DNA of 64,000 bases from Allobosea vaviloviae (GTDB lineage: Bacteria; Pseudomonadota; Alphaproteobacteria; Rhizobiales; Beijerinckiaceae), in the NCBI RefSeq assembly GCF_001298265.1, contig NZ_LGSZ01000054.1, forward strand, positions 42,396 through 106,395, in the 5' to 3' direction. Below, one piece after another: positions 49,199 through 58,627 of the stretch. A program made the position numbers and the translations under genes. The number at the start of each line of letters is the position of its first letter. The first letter of the stretch is position 1. The notes below the pieces were generated by a model. That model had not been told where the DNA came from, ran no database searches, and saw only the letters and a list, made by a program, of their open reading frames with translations.

Positions 49199-50301
49199 GA
49201 CCGTTCCGCCGCCTTGAGCTCGCGTTCGAGGCTCTGACTGTAGCGCGACATGGCGAAACAGAGCCCCCAGAAGACCAGCCCGACGAAGACGTAGCCCTCC
49301 GCGTGGAGCCCCAGCCAGTCGGGATCGGCGGCGCCGGCAGCGACGATGTTCAGGACCTCGAAGAGCCCCAGAATCACGACCAACGTCGTGTTCTTCACCA
49401 GCGCGATAGCGTTGTTGACGACGCCGGGAACCACGACGCGCAACATCTGCGGCAGCGTGACGTAGATCGCGGTCCGCCAGTAGCCGAACCCGATCGCGGC
49501 GGCCGCTTCGGCCTGACCCTTCGGGATCGCTTGGAAGCCTCCTCGGAACACTTCCGCGAGATAGGCGCTTTCGAACAGGATGATGCCGGTGACCGCGAGC
49601 GCGAGGGGATCGAACTCGGAGCCAACCGGAAAGGCGTAAGGTAGGAGGATCCGCGCCATGAACAGCACGGCGATGAGCGGCAGTCCGCGGCAGATCTCGA
49701 TGTAGGCGATGCTCGCCCATCGAAACAGCGGCATTTCGCTCTGCCGACCCAGCGCCAGCACGATCGCGATTGGGAACGACACGACGATTCCGGCGACGCC
49801 GAGAAGAAGCGTTAGCGAAAGCCCGCCCCATTTATCGGTCGTCACACGCGACAGCCCCGCCACGCCGCCGTGGAGCAGGACATAGCCCAGGATGGGGAAC
49901 ACAAGGAGGAGAAAGAAGGCAACGACCCGCTTGCCTGGGGTGTCGCGCCGCAGCAGCAAGAAGACCGATACTGCGAAGATCAAAAATACGGCGTTCACGC
50001 GCCAGCGCTCCGGCTGGGGATAGAAGCCGTAGAGAAATTGACCGCCCCGGTTGACGATGAAGGCCCAACAGGCGGCGTCCGGTCGGCAGGCGGCGCGGTT
50101 CTCGCCGACCCAGACCGCGTCGATGAATGCCCACGGGACGATCGCCCAGAGCAGCGCGACAGCGGCTGCGGCGATCGTTGAGGTCAGCAGCACGTCGATC
50201 GGCCGAGCGAACAGATTGGCGCGCGCCCAGGCGAGACGCCTTCTCAATTGCGCAATAGCCGGGCTCCGCTCGACGCGGCTCGAGTTGACCACGGCAGTCA
50301 T
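49195..50301 (-). CDS. aapM: General amino-acid ABC permease AapM
   Basis: 368 residues, about eight helices, with the binding-protein-dependent permease loop [26 protein letters not shown] near the C-terminus. The long N-terminal extension with extra helices and a cluster [14 protein letters not shown] is typical of AapM. It overlaps aapQ and aapP by 4 bp on each side. Confidence 0.93.
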   Translation of the reverse strand: MTAVVNSSRVERSPAIAQLRRRLAWARANLFARPIDVLLTSTIAAAAVALLWAIVPWAFIDAVWVGENRAACRPDAACWAFIVNRGGQFLYGFYPQPERWRVNAVFLIFAVSVFLLLRRDTPGKRVVAFFLLLVFPILGYVLLHGGVAGLSRVTTDKWGGLSLTLLLGVAGIVVSFPIAIVLALGRQSEMPLFRWASIAYIEICRGLPLIAVLFMARILLPYAFPVGSEFDPLALAVTGIILFESAYLAEVFRGGFQAIPKGQAEAAAAIGFGYWRTAIYVTLPQMLRVVVPGVVNNAIALVKNTTLVVILGLFEVLNIVAAGAADPDWLGLHAEGYVFVGLVFWGLCFAMSRYSQSLERELKAAERS

Positions 50302-51497
50302 CGCTCGACGAGCCTCAGGCGGCGGGACTGCAGGTTGCTTAGTCCCGTGATCGCCAGACTGAGCACGAGGTACACGGCCATTGTCATCGCCATGATCTCG
50401 ATCGCCCGCCCGGTCTGGTTAAGGCTCGTGCCGACGAAGACGTTGACGAGGTCCGGATAGCCGATGACGGTCGCCAGCGACGACGCCTTGACGAGATGCA
50501 GATACTGGTTCGTCAGCGGCGGGACGAGCACGCGCATCGCCTGCGGGATGATCACCAGCTTCAAGATCCTGCCGCGATCGAGCCCCAGCGCCGCGGCCGC
50601 CTCGCGTTGACCCTTGCCGATGGCCTCGATCGAACCGCGTACCAGTTCCGCGATGAAGGAGGCGTTGTAAACGGCCAGCGCCACGACCAGCGCCGAGAGC
50701 TCCGGCGACAGCGCCATGCCGCCGGAAAAGTTGAACCCCTGCAGCGCCGGCCAACTCACGCGGAGTTGGCCCCATCCAGCGACAAGGAGCAGTGCGCCGG
50801 CCAAGATAAAGACGATCGGGATCGCCACACGCGTCGGCTGTCCGGTCTCCTCGCGCCGGCGTCGGGCGCGGCGAAGGATGCCTGCGATCGCGGCAACCGC
50901 TCCGCCTACCAACAGCGCGAGCGTCTCCCAACCCAGGCTCGTCTCCAACGACGGGACAAAGATGCCGCGGTTGCTAAGGAAGACGGCGTCGAGCAGGTTG
51001 ACGGCCTGCCGGGAGGGCGGCAGCGACCGGATCACGACGTTGTACCAGATCAGGACATGCAGAAGCAGGGGCAGGTTGCGGACGGTCTCGATATAGACAA
51101 GTGCAGCCTTCGCCACCGCCCAGTTCGGCGAGAGGCGCGCGATGCCGATCGCGAAGCCGAGAAGCGTCGCCGCGATGATGCCGAGCAAGGCAATGAGGAG
51201 CGTGTTCGACAGGCCGACCACGAAAACCCGCAGGTAGGTGTCGGTTTCCGCATATGGGATGATGCTGAAGGAAATGCCGAAGCCGGCCTCCTGCCGCAGG
51301 AAGGAGAAGCCGAGCGCGAGCTTGCGCACGGCGAGGTTGGCCTCCACGTTGCGCCAGGCAAGCCACAGCAAGGCGCAAAGCACGAGCAGGAACGCGGCTT
51401 GGTAGAGGATATGGCGGCGCTGCCGACCCGTAAGATTTCGACCGAGCGTCACCGGTCGTGCCGCGATCTGTGGCGTACTCAACCCGGTCGATGTCAT
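50298..51497 (-). CDS. aapQ: General amino-acid ABC permease AapQ
   Basis: 399 residues, with the EAA loop in ASFIAELVRGSIEAIGKGQREAAAALG and additional N-terminal helices as in AapQ. It forms the membrane channel with AapM. The 49-bp gap to aapJ and the 4-bp overlap with aapM fit an aapJQMP operon. Confidence 0.93.
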   Translation of the reverse strand: MTSTGLSTPQIAARPVTLGRNLTGRQRRHILYQAAFLLVLCALLWLAWRNVEANLAVRKLALGFSFLRQEAGFGISFSIIPYAETDTYLRVFVVGLSNTLLIALLGIIAATLLGFAIGIARLSPNWAVAKAALVYIETVRNLPLLLHVLIWYNVVIRSLPPSRQAVNLLDAVFLSNRGIFVPSLETSLGWETLALLVGGAVAAIAGILRRARRRREETGQPTRVAIPIVFILAGALLLVAGWGQLRVSWPALQGFNFSGGMALSPELSALVVALAVYNASFIAELVRGSIEAIGKGQREAAAALGLDRGRILKLVIIPQAMRVLVPPLTNQYLHLVKASSLATVIGYPDLVNVFVGTSLNQTGRAIEIMAMTMAVYLVLSLAITGLSNLQSRRLRLVER

Positions 51498-51546
51498 GAC
51501 CGATGCTCCAGGAGGCGGTGCGGCGGGCTGAGCCGCCGCACCTCGT

Positions 51547-52572
51547 TCACCGGAAAGGCGGGCTGTAGAGCAGCCCCCCCTTGCTCCAGAGCGAGTTCAG
51601 GCCGCGATCGAGCTTGATCGGGCTGCCCGACCCGAGGTTGCGCTCGTAGAGCTCGCCATAATTGCCCGTTGCCGCGATGACCTTGACGGCCCAGTCCTGC
51701 TCCATCCCGAGCATCTTGCCGAATTCGCCCGTCTTGCCGAGCATGCGCTGGACTTCCGGGTTGGTCGAACTCGCCGCCTGCTCGGCGACATTCGCCTTCG
51801 TCACGCCGAATTCCTCGGCGGCGATGATGATGTTGAGGGTCCAGGCCACGATGTCGCGGAAGCGCGCGTCATCCTGCCGGAGCGTCGGCCCGAGCGGCTC
51901 CTTCGAGAAGACGTCCGGCAGGATCACCCAGTCATCGGGGTTCTTCATCGCCGTTCGGCTCGCCGCAAGGCCGCCGCGCTCGTTGGAATAGGCGTCGCAC
52001 CGGCCCGACTCCAGACTCTGCTGGTTCTGTTCACGCGTCGAACCGGTGATGACGGTGTACTTCATGCCGTTGGAGCGGAAGTAGTCGGCGAGGTTCAGCT
52101 CCGACGTCGTGCCGGCCGAGACGCAGATCGACGCGCCGTTCAGGTCCTTGCCGCTCTTGGCGCCGAGCTTCTTCGCGACCATGAAACCCTGGCCGTCATA
52201 CATGTAGACGCCGGCCCAATCGAGGTTGAGCGAGGCGTCGCGCGAGTAGCTCCATGTCGCCGTGCGCGCCAGGATGTCGGCGGCGCCGGACTGCAGCGTC
52301 GTGAAGGCGACCCGGAATTCGAGTGGGACGAACTTCACCTTGCTGGCGTCACCGAGGATCGCAGCAGCCAGGCCCCGGCAGAATTCAACCTCCATACCCT
52401 TCCAGTTGCCTTGGTTGTCCAGTGTCGACATGCCTGTCGAGACGCCGGTCGAGACGCCGCAGAGCAGCTCGCCCCGCGCCCTGATGGCCTTGACGGTGTC
52501 GCCCTCGGCAGCTTCCGCCGGGAGGGCGGCCGCGCCGGCAAGAGCAAGCGCGGCCAGAATGATGCTCTTCAT
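51547..52572 (-). CDS. aapJ: General amino-acid ABC binding protein AapJ
   Basis: 341 residues with a signal peptide ending PAEAA. KAIRARGELLCGVSTGVSTGMST, WKGMEVEFCRGLAAAI and the SGAADILARTATWSYSRD region are typical of AapJ. It binds broad L-amino acids in the periplasm. It is preceded by a 78-bp gap after the copper chaperone gene. Confidence 0.94.
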   Translation of the reverse strand: MKSIILAALALAGAAALPAEAAEGDTVKAIRARGELLCGVSTGVSTGMSTLDNQGNWKGMEVEFCRGLAAAILGDASKVKFVPLEFRVAFTTLQSGAADILARTATWSYSRDASLNLDWAGVYMYDGQGFMVAKKLGAKSGKDLNGASICVSAGTTSELNLADYFRSNGMKYTVITGSTREQNQQSLESGRCDAYSNERGGLAASRTAMKNPDDWVILPDVFSKEPLGPTLRQDDARFRDIVAWTLNIIIAAEEFGVTKANVAEQAASSTNPEVQRMLGKTGEFGKMLGMEQDWAVKVIAATGNYGELYERNLGSGSPIKLDRGLNSLWSKGGLLYSPPFR

Positions 52573-52650
52573 GACAATCCCCTCTGTTGCGGGACGAGCG
52601 GCTTGCGTAGGTCAGACGACCTCGTGCCGCTTTCTGCCCCCGGATTTCAC

Positions 52651-52923
52651 TCAGGCTGCGACGGGCGCGGCGCTTGGCGTGTAGCCAGCGTCGGTCACGA
52701 TCGCCTTGATGGCGGCATAGTCGCCGAAGCCCGTCACGTTCACGAGCTTGGAGGCCGGATCGGCATCGACGGTCGTGCCAGGCAGGGTCGTCTCGATCGC
52801 CTTCTTGATCGTGCCGGCGCAATGGCCGCAGGTCATGTCGTCTACGCGGAAATTGAGCCCGCTTGCCGATGGGGTAGCGACGGTTTCGGATGTGGAATTG
52901 GAATGTTGCTGGCACGAGCACAT
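52651..52923 (-). CDS. HMA-domain copper chaperone (CopZ-like)
   Basis: 90 residues. An N-terminal Cys/His stretch (MCSCQQH) precedes one HMA domain with FRVDDMTCGHCAGTIKKAIE. The GMTCxxC-type loop binds Cu(I), and the chaperone passes it to CopA, whose gene is divergent. A CueR-type promoter lies upstream at 52959-52989. Confidence 0.9.
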   Translation of the reverse strand: MCSCQQHSNSTSETVATPSASGLNFRVDDMTCGHCAGTIKKAIETTLPGTTVDADPASKLVNVTGFGDYAAIKAIVTDAGYTPSAAPVAA

Positions 52924-52958
52924 GGCTGAAGCCTCCTGTTGATGTGCGGGTGAGAAGG

Positions 52959-52989
52959 AGGCTGCGGCTTTCCACAGTGGTAAGGTCAA
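52959..52989 (-). promoter_or_regulatory. CueR-type promoter of the copper chaperone gene
   Basis: On the minus strand, TTGACC then CTTACC-ACTGT-GGAAAG dyad then a weak CAGCCT -10 at 19 bp. It mirrors the copA promoter at 53051 and is a likely CueR target. Confidence 0.75.
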
Positions 52990-53050
52990 GAGGCTTTTTT
53001 CGCCGCCTCGGCGCGTCCGAAGAATTTTTCTTCGAACGCTCCGATAGCGC

Positions 53051-53081
53051 TTGACCTTACCATTATGGGAAGCACCATATC
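53051..53081 (+). promoter_or_regulatory. CueR-type promoter of copA-cueR
   Basis: TTGACC and CATATC are spaced by 19 bp that carry the dyad CTTACC-ATTAT-GGGAAG. This is the classical CueR activation geometry. The implied transcription start (~53088) supports ATG 53110 as the copA start and excludes the frame opening at 53065. Confidence 0.82.
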
Positions 53082-53109
53082 CCTTGCCATCACAGTTCGG
53101 AGACACGTC

Positions 53110-55650
53110 ATGTCGACTGCAACGATGGCCAGAAACCCGGCCTCACACGGCATTCAGTTGGATTTTCCTGTCGAAGGAATGAGCTGCGCCTCATGCGTCG
53201 GCCGCGTGGAGCGGGCGATCGCAGGGGTCGAGGGCGTCGGTGGCGTCTCGGTGAACCTGGCGACGCAGCGGGCGCACGTCGCCCTCTCGTCCGGCAGGGT
53301 CGAGACGGCGGCCATTGACGCGGCCATCCGCAAGGTGGGCTACGAGCCGAGGGAGAGCGTCGTCGAGTTGAGTGTCTCCGGCATGACCTGCGCCTCCTGC
53401 GTCGGGCGAGTCGAGCGTGCGCTCAAGGCGGTGCCAGGCGTCCTCGACGCAGCCGTCAATCTGGCGACCTCGCGTGCATCCGTGCGCGTGCTGGGCGGGC
53501 CGGAGATGGCGCCCTCGCTCGTCGAGGCAGTCTCCGCCGCCGGCTACGAGGCCGAACCGATCCGGAATGCGGTCGATACAGCCGACCGCGAACGTCAGGC
53601 CCGGGAAACCGAACTCTCGGGGTTGCGCCGTGACGTCGTCCTGGCGGCGATCGCCACCCTGCCGCTGCTCGTCTTCGAGATGGGCATGCACATGTCCGAG
53701 ACGCTGCACCATTTTCTTGCCGGCCGGATCGGCGAGTTCAACATCAAGGTGCTGTCGTTCCTGCTCGCCGGCTTCGTGATGGCGGTGCCCGGCCAGCGCT
53801 TCATCCGCAAGGGGTGGCCGGCGCTGCTGCGTGGCGCTCCGGACATGAACTCGCTGGTGGCGCTCGGCACGACCGCGGCCTTCCTCTATTCGAGCGTAGC
53901 GACCTTCATGCCCGGCCTGTTGCCGGACGGGACCGAATACACCTATTTCGAGGCGAGCGCGGTGATCGTGACCCTGATCCTGATCGGGCGCTGGATCGAG
54001 GCGCGCGCCAAGGGTTCGACGAGCGAGGCGATCCGCCGGCTGATGTCGCTCCAGGCCAAGACGGCGCGCGTGCTGCGCGACGGCAGCGAGGCCGACGTGG
54101 CTATCGAGACGGTGATCGTCGGCGACGTCGTCATCGTGCGGCCGGGCGAACGCATCCCCGTCGATGGCGAGGTCGTCTCCGGATCGTCTTATGTCGACGA
54201 GGCGATGATCACCGGCGAGCCGATCCCGGCCCGCAAGCAGGCTGGCTCTGCCGTCACCGGCGGGACGGTCAACGGCACGGGCTCGTTCCGCTTCAGCGCT
54301 CGCAAGGTCGGGGCCGACACTTTGCTCGCGCAGATCGTCGCGACCGTCGAGGCGGCGCAGGGCGCAAAGCTGCCGATCCAGGCGGTCGTTGACAGGGTGA
54401 CGATGTGGTTCGTGCCCGCCGTGATCGGGCTTTCTCTGCTCACCTTCGCGATCTGGCTGATCTTCGGCCCGAGCCCGGCGCTGTCCTACGCGCTCGTTAA
54501 CGCTGTCGCCGTGCTGATCATCGCCTGCCCATGCGCGATGGGCCTGGCGACGCCGACCTCGATCATGGTCGGCACCGGCAAGGGCGCCGAGCTCGGCATC
54601 CTGTTTCGGCAGGGGCAAGCGCTGCAGAGCCTCAAGGACTCAAAGGTCATCGCGCTCGACAAGACGGGCACGCTGACGAAGGGCCGGCCGGAACTGACCG
54701 ACATCGCGGTGACGGACGGGTTCGCGGAGGACGAGGTGCTGCGCCTCGTGGCCACGGTTGAAACCCTCTCGGAGCATCCCGTGGCCGAGGCGATCGTCGC
54801 CGGTGCGAGGCAGCGCGGACTGATGCTGGCCGAGCCGACGGACTTCTCCAGCGAGCCCGGATTCGGGGCGGCGGCGCGTGTCGATGGCCGTCGCGTCGAG
54901 GTCGGCGCCGATCGGCTGATGCGTCGTCTTGGTCTCGATCTTTCGCCCTTCGCCAAGCAGGCCGCGCAACTTGGCGACGCCGGCAAGACGCCGCTCTTTG
55001 CTGCGATCGACGGCCGGCTCGCGGCCATCATCGCGGTCGCTGATCCCGTGAAGGAGACGACGCCCGCCGCCATCGCCGCGCTGCATGGCCTCGGCCTGCG
55101 CGTCGTCATGATCACCGGCGACAACGAGCGCACGGCCAAGGCGATCGCGGCCCGGCTTGGAATCGACGAGGTCGTGGCCGAGGTGCTGCCCACCGGCAAG
55201 GCCGAGGTAGTCAAGTTGCTGCAGGTCGGCGGTGTCCGCGTCGCCTTCGTCGGTGACGGGATCAACGATGCGCCGGCGCTGGCGCAGGCCGATGTCGGCA
55301 TCGCGATCGGCACCGGCACTGACATCGCGATCGAGAGCGCCGACGTCGTGCTCATGTCCGGCGATCTCTCCGGCGTCGCCACGGCCATCGCGCTGTCGCA
55401 GGCCACGATCGCCAACATCCGCCAGAACCTCGTCTGGGCCTTCGGATACAACGTCGTGCTCATCCCCGTTGCAGCCGGTGCGCTGTATCCGGCCTTCGGC
55501 GTGCTGATGTCGCCGATGTTCGCCGGCCTCGCCATGGCGCTCTCCAGCGTCAGCGTGCTGGCGAATGCGCTGCGGCTGAAGCGCTTCGGCCGGCGGGCCC
55601 GGGTCGAACCGGAGCCCTCCCGCCCGGCGCAGCTCGCGCCCGCCGAATGA
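53110..55650 (+). CDS. copA: Cu(I)-exporting P1B-1 ATPase CopA
   Basis: 846 residues. Two N-terminal HMA domains carry [15 protein letters not shown] and [15 protein letters not shown]. Core motifs are Cys473-Pro-Cys475 ([14 protein letters not shown]), Asp517 (DKTGTLTKG) and [11 protein letters not shown]. The last helices contain [13 protein letters not shown] and [14 protein letters not shown], the Asn/Tyr and Met-x-x-Ser-Ser residues that define the Cu(I) group. It exports Cu(I) or Ag(I). It is followed 28 bp later by cueR. Confidence 0.95.
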   Translation: MSTATMARNPASHGIQLDFPVEGMSCASCVGRVERAIAGVEGVGGVSVNLATQRAHVALSSGRVETAAIDAAIRKVGYEPRESVVELSVSGMTCASCVGRVERALKAVPGVLDAAVNLATSRASVRVLGGPEMAPSLVEAVSAAGYEAEPIRNAVDTADRERQARETELSGLRRDVVLAAIATLPLLVFEMGMHMSETLHHFLAGRIGEFNIKVLSFLLAGFVMAVPGQRFIRKGWPALLRGAPDMNSLVALGTTAAFLYSSVATFMPGLLPDGTEYTYFEASAVIVTLILIGRWIEARAKGSTSEAIRRLMSLQAKTARVLRDGSEADVAIETVIVGDVVIVRPGERIPVDGEVVSGSSYVDEAMITGEPIPARKQAGSAVTGGTVNGTGSFRFSARKVGADTLLAQIVATVEAAQGAKLPIQAVVDRVTMWFVPAVIGLSLLTFAIWLIFGPSPALSYALVNAVAVLIIACPCAMGLATPTSIMVGTGKGAELGILFRQGQALQSLKDSKVIALDKTGTLTKGRPELTDIAVTDGFAEDEVLRLVATVETLSEHPVAEAIVAGARQRGLMLAEPTDFSSEPGFGAAARVDGRRVEVGADRLMRRLGLDLSPFAKQAAQLGDAGKTPLFAAIDGRLAAIIAVADPVKETTPAAIAALHGLGLRVVMITGDNERTAKAIAARLGIDEVVAEVLPTGKAEVVKLLQVGGVRVAFVGDGINDAPALAQADVGIAIGTGTDIAIESADVVLMSGDLSGVATAIALSQATIANIRQNLVWAFGYNVVLIPVAAGALYPAFGVLMSPMFAGLAMALSSVSVLANALRLKRFGRRARVEPEPSRPAQLAPAE

Positions 55651-55678
55651 ATCTGTTGCAGAACCAGGAGCTATCGAC

Positions 55679-56164
55679 ATGAACATCGGCCAGGCGGCGA
55701 CGGCATCGGGCGTCACCGCGAAGATGATCCGCTACTACGAGAGCATCGGCCTGATCGAGCCGCCAATCCGCACCCAGGCTGGGTACCGGGTCTACACGGC
55801 CGAGGAGATCCACGAGCTTCGCTTCATCAAGCGGGCCCGCACGCTGGGCTTCTCGATCGAGGAGGCCCGCGAACTTCTGGCGCTGTGGCGCGACAAGAGC
55901 CGGGCCAGCGCCGACGTGAAGACGTTCGCGATGAAGCATGTCCGCGATCTAGAGACCAAGATCGACGAGCTTCAGGCCATGTCACGGACGCTCCGGCATC
56001 TGGCCCAGACCTGCCACGGCGACGACCGGCCCGAATGCCCGATCCTGGCCGATCTCGCGCTTCCCGACGCCCGCCAACCGCCTGCTGAGAAAAAGCGCGG
56101 CAAGGCGAAAACACACGCCGACTGCACATGCGACGAGGGCGACACGTTCAGCCGCCGGCATTGA
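55679..56164 (+). CDS. cueR: CueR copper-responsive MerR-family regulator
   Basis: 161 residues. The MerR helix-turn-helix is IGQAATASGVTAKMIRYYESIGLIEPP. Cys112 and Cys120 (CHGDDRPEC) give the linear Cu(I) site, and Ser77 replaces the Cys of divalent sensors, all as in CueR. A C-terminal extension is Lys- and Cys-rich. It should act on the two promoters at 52959 and 53051. Confidence 0.93.
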   Translation: MNIGQAATASGVTAKMIRYYESIGLIEPPIRTQAGYRVYTAEEIHELRFIKRARTLGFSIEEARELLALWRDKSRASADVKTFAMKHVRDLETKIDELQAMSRTLRHLAQTCHGDDRPECPILADLALPDARQPPAEKKRGKAKTHADCTCDEGDTFSRRH

Positions 56165-56183
56165 CCGGCAAGGCGATCGACAC

Positions 56184-57380
56184 GTGAATCAGATCAACCG
56201 ACTGGATATCGCCAGCTTGCGCGCGGACACACCCGGCACCGCTCATCGCATCCATCTCAACAACGCCGGCGCCAGCCTCATGCCAGCGCCGGTCATCGCG
56301 GCCATGAAGGATCACCTCGATCTTGAAGCGATGCGTGGCGGCTACGAGGCCGCCGACATGAGGGCAGAGGCCGTCTCGGCCGTCTATGCCTCCGTCGCCA
56401 GGCTGATCAATGCCGGCGATGACGAGATCGCGCTGACGGAAAACGCGACCGTCGCATGGCAGATGGCATTCTATGCGCAGCGCTTCCAGGCGGGCGATCG
56501 GATCCTGACCGCTCGCGCCGAGTACGCTGCAAATTATGTTGCTTTCCTCCAGATGGCGCGCCGAACCGGCGTCACGATCGAGGTCGTGCCCGACGACGAG
56601 ACGGGTGCTCTCGATCCGGATGCTCTCGCAGCGATGATGGACGAGCGGGTCAAGCTCATCGCCATCACTTGGATCCCTACAAATGGCGGGCTGATCAATC
56701 CTGCTGCTGCGGTCGGGAAGATCGCGCGCCGTCATGGCGTGACCTACCTCCTTGACGCCTGCCAGGCGGTCGGTCAGCTCCCGATCGATGTCGAAGAGAT
56801 CGGTTGCGATCTGCTCGCCGCAACGGGACGCAAGTTCCTGCGCGGTCCGCGCGGCACGGGGTTCCTCTACGTCCGACGGGCGATGCTCGAGACACTCGAA
56901 CCGGCGATGATCGACCACTTCGGCGCGCCCTGGGTTGGCGCCGACCGCTATGCGCTGAGGCCGGATGCGCGCCGGTTCGAGACATGGGAGAAGAACTACG
57001 CCGCAAGGCTTGGACTGGGCGCCGCGGTCGATTACGCGCTCGGTCTCGGCCTCGACGCCATCAGGGCTCGCTGCCTGCACCTCACCGACCATGTAAAAGC
57101 GGAACTCGAACGCTTGCCACGGGTGACACTGCACGATCTCGGACGTGATCGCGCTGCGATCGTAAGCTTCGCGGTCAGCGGTCTTGCCTCGGAAGCGATC
57201 CGGTCGGAGCTGACTCAACGGGCGATCAACGTCAGCGTCTCGAAGCCGAACAGCACGCTTCTCGACGCCAGCGCCCGGAATCTCCCGACCGTTCTGCGCG
57301 TGTCGCCGCACTATTACAATTCCGAGGATGAGATCGACCTGTTCGTGGACGCCTTGAACGACATCATTGCAAGCGGTTGA
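56184..57380 (+). CDS. Class V aminotransferase-fold PLP enzyme
   Basis: 398 residues from GTG 56184. The PLP Lys is in AATGRKFLRGPRGTGFLY, the Asp in YLLDACQAVGQLP, and an Asn-Asn-Ala start (HLNNAGASLMP) is seen. This fits the isopenicillin-epimerase/CsdA-like branch. The Cys-bearing loop of cysteine desulfurases is not seen (INVSVSKPNSTLL in its place), so a different reaction is likely. It starts 19 bp after cueR, suggesting co-expression; its role there is unknown. Confidence 0.82.
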   Translation: MNQINRLDIASLRADTPGTAHRIHLNNAGASLMPAPVIAAMKDHLDLEAMRGGYEAADMRAEAVSAVYASVARLINAGDDEIALTENATVAWQMAFYAQRFQAGDRILTARAEYAANYVAFLQMARRTGVTIEVVPDDETGALDPDALAAMMDERVKLIAITWIPTNGGLINPAAAVGKIARRHGVTYLLDACQAVGQLPIDVEEIGCDLLAATGRKFLRGPRGTGFLYVRRAMLETLEPAMIDHFGAPWVGADRYALRPDARRFETWEKNYAARLGLGAAVDYALGLGLDAIRARCLHLTDHVKAELERLPRVTLHDLGRDRAAIVSFAVSGLASEAIRSELTQRAINVSVSKPNSTLLDASARNLPTVLRVSPHYYNSEDEIDLFVDALNDIIASG

Positions 57381-57403
57381 CGCGGAGCTTGGTCGATCGA
57401 CGG

Positions 57404-57985
57404 TCAGTGCTTGGGCGCACCGTGGCCGCCATGCCCTGACTCCGGCATCGGCGCGATTCGATTGCCGCCATAGCCGCGCAGGTGATCGTATCGCGCGATC
57501 TGCTCCGCCGACATCACCGCCGCAGTCTCGATATGGGCGACGAGATGGACCGCCCTCAGGGCTCCCTGCCTGACGCCGATCCGTTCCGTCAGCGCCTTGA
57601 GGCGCTGCGCGTCGATCTTGCGGGCGGCGAAGCCTGCGTCCAGTTCGCGTTCGAGGCCCAGAAGCTCTCCGCCAACCGCCTTCGCCTCGACGTTCATCCG
57701 CGCCTTGATCGACTCCAACGCTTGTCGCTGACGGCTTGACAGGCTGAGCAGGTCCGCAAGCTCGAGCGCGTGCATCGGCCCGGGATAGCGGTTGAGTTCG
57801 GCTGCCTTGGCGAGGCCCATGCCGCGGCCTTGCGCGAGATCGTCGAACTCCTTGGGCGACAGCGCCTTGATCGCCCGGCTCTGCTCGCCGGCATAGGAGC
57901 TGTGCGTCTGCCCCCATGCCGGCGCGGCCGACGCGAGGCCTGCCGAGATCAAAACGAGTATGGTGGTCAAGGCGAGGCGGCTCAT
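57404..57985 (-). CDS. Periplasmic Spy/CnrX-like metal sensor or chaperone
   Basis: 193 residues. A signal peptide ends PAWG. The helical body has LADLLSLSSRQRQALESIKARMNVEAKAVGGELLGLERELD, a Spy/ZraP/CnrX-like helical hairpin, and a His-rich tail (SGHGGHGAPKH). It probably binds Zn, Ni or Co, or damps envelope stress. A Fnr-like palindrome at 58031-58050 sits 46 bp upstream of its start. Confidence 0.75.
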   Translation of the reverse strand: MSRLALTTILVLISAGLASAAPAWGQTHSSYAGEQSRAIKALSPKEFDDLAQGRGMGLAKAAELNRYPGPMHALELADLLSLSSRQRQALESIKARMNVEAKAVGGELLGLERELDAGFAARKIDAQRLKALTERIGVRQGALRAVHLVAHIETAAVMSAEQIARYDHLRGYGGNRIAPMPESGHGGHGAPKH

Positions 57986-58030
57986 CGGGGTTCTCCTTCG
58001 CGCCCAACCTGCCGGAGATCGTGACATCGC

Positions 58031-58050
58031 GACATGATCGAGATCATGTC
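58031..58050. promoter_or_regulatory. Crp/Fnr-type palindrome upstream of the Spy-like gene
   Basis: GACATGATC-GA-GATCATGTC is a perfect dyad containing TGAT-N4-ATCA, one mismatch per half from the FNR/FixK consensus TTGAT-N4-ATCAA. It overlaps the last codons of the Crp/Fnr gene, whose product could bind it and control the Spy-like gene downstream. Confidence 0.6.
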
Positions 58051-58616
58051 AGGACAATGTGGCCGGTCTTCCGTGAAATCGTCCCCTGCGCCTCAAGTCG
58101 GGCCAGCGTCCGGTAGAACGCCTCGGGCGTCAGGCCAATCGCGACGGCGATGTCCCGCAGCGAGCCGTCAAAGGCGACCGTGCGTCCGTCTTCGCTGGCT
58201 TCCGCGACGAGGAAGGCGATCACCCGCTCGCGCGCCGAGCGGATGTCGCGCACCGTCAACCGCGCGCGGAGCGTCATCACCTGCCGGGCGAGATCGGCCG
58301 TCAGGTCGAGCCGTGCGGTCGCATCATCGCCCAGTAGCGCGAGGCTGGCGGCCTTGGGAAAGCACGCGACGACGGCTTCACTCAGGGCGATGGCGTCGCA
58401 ATGGTAGCGCTCGGCGAAAAGTGAGGCCTCGGCGAAGCGCTCTTCCGGCCCAGCGGTGAACAGCGCCGTCTCACGGCCATCGCCGCCGAAGCGCACGAGC
58501 CTGACGCGTCCCGTGCGCACCATAAAGAAGCCGCGCGTTTCGTCCCCGGCCGCAAACAGCGTCTCGCCTGCGGCGAGATGTCGGATAATAGGAACGATTT
58601 CCGATAGCGGGCCCAT
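58044..58616 (-). CDS. Short Crp/Fnr-family regulator
   Basis: 190 residues from ATG 58616 (TTG 58622 also open), shorter than the usual 220-250. The cyclic-nucleotide-like domain (GETLFAAGDETRGFFMVRTGRVRLV) lacks its N-terminal helix; the HTH is SLRDIAVAIGLTPEAFYRTLARLEAQGTI. No Fe-S Cys cluster is visible, so it is not an FNR. It follows the MFS gene by 11 bp on the same strand and is probably in the Ni/Co operon. Confidence 0.85.
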   Translation of the reverse strand: MGPLSEIVPIIRHLAAGETLFAAGDETRGFFMVRTGRVRLVRFGGDGRETALFTAGPEERFAEASLFAERYHCDAIALSEAVVACFPKAASLALLGDDATARLDLTADLARQVMTLRARLTVRDIRSARERVIAFLVAEASEDGRTVAFDGSLRDIAVAIGLTPEAFYRTLARLEAQGTISRKTGHIVLT

Positions 58617-58627
58617 GCTCAAGCCGC

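Noticed and set aside
48440..52572. The aap operon as part of the metal system
   Set aside because: All four genes match the general amino-acid transporter in order and motifs; the adjacency to copper genes seems incidental.
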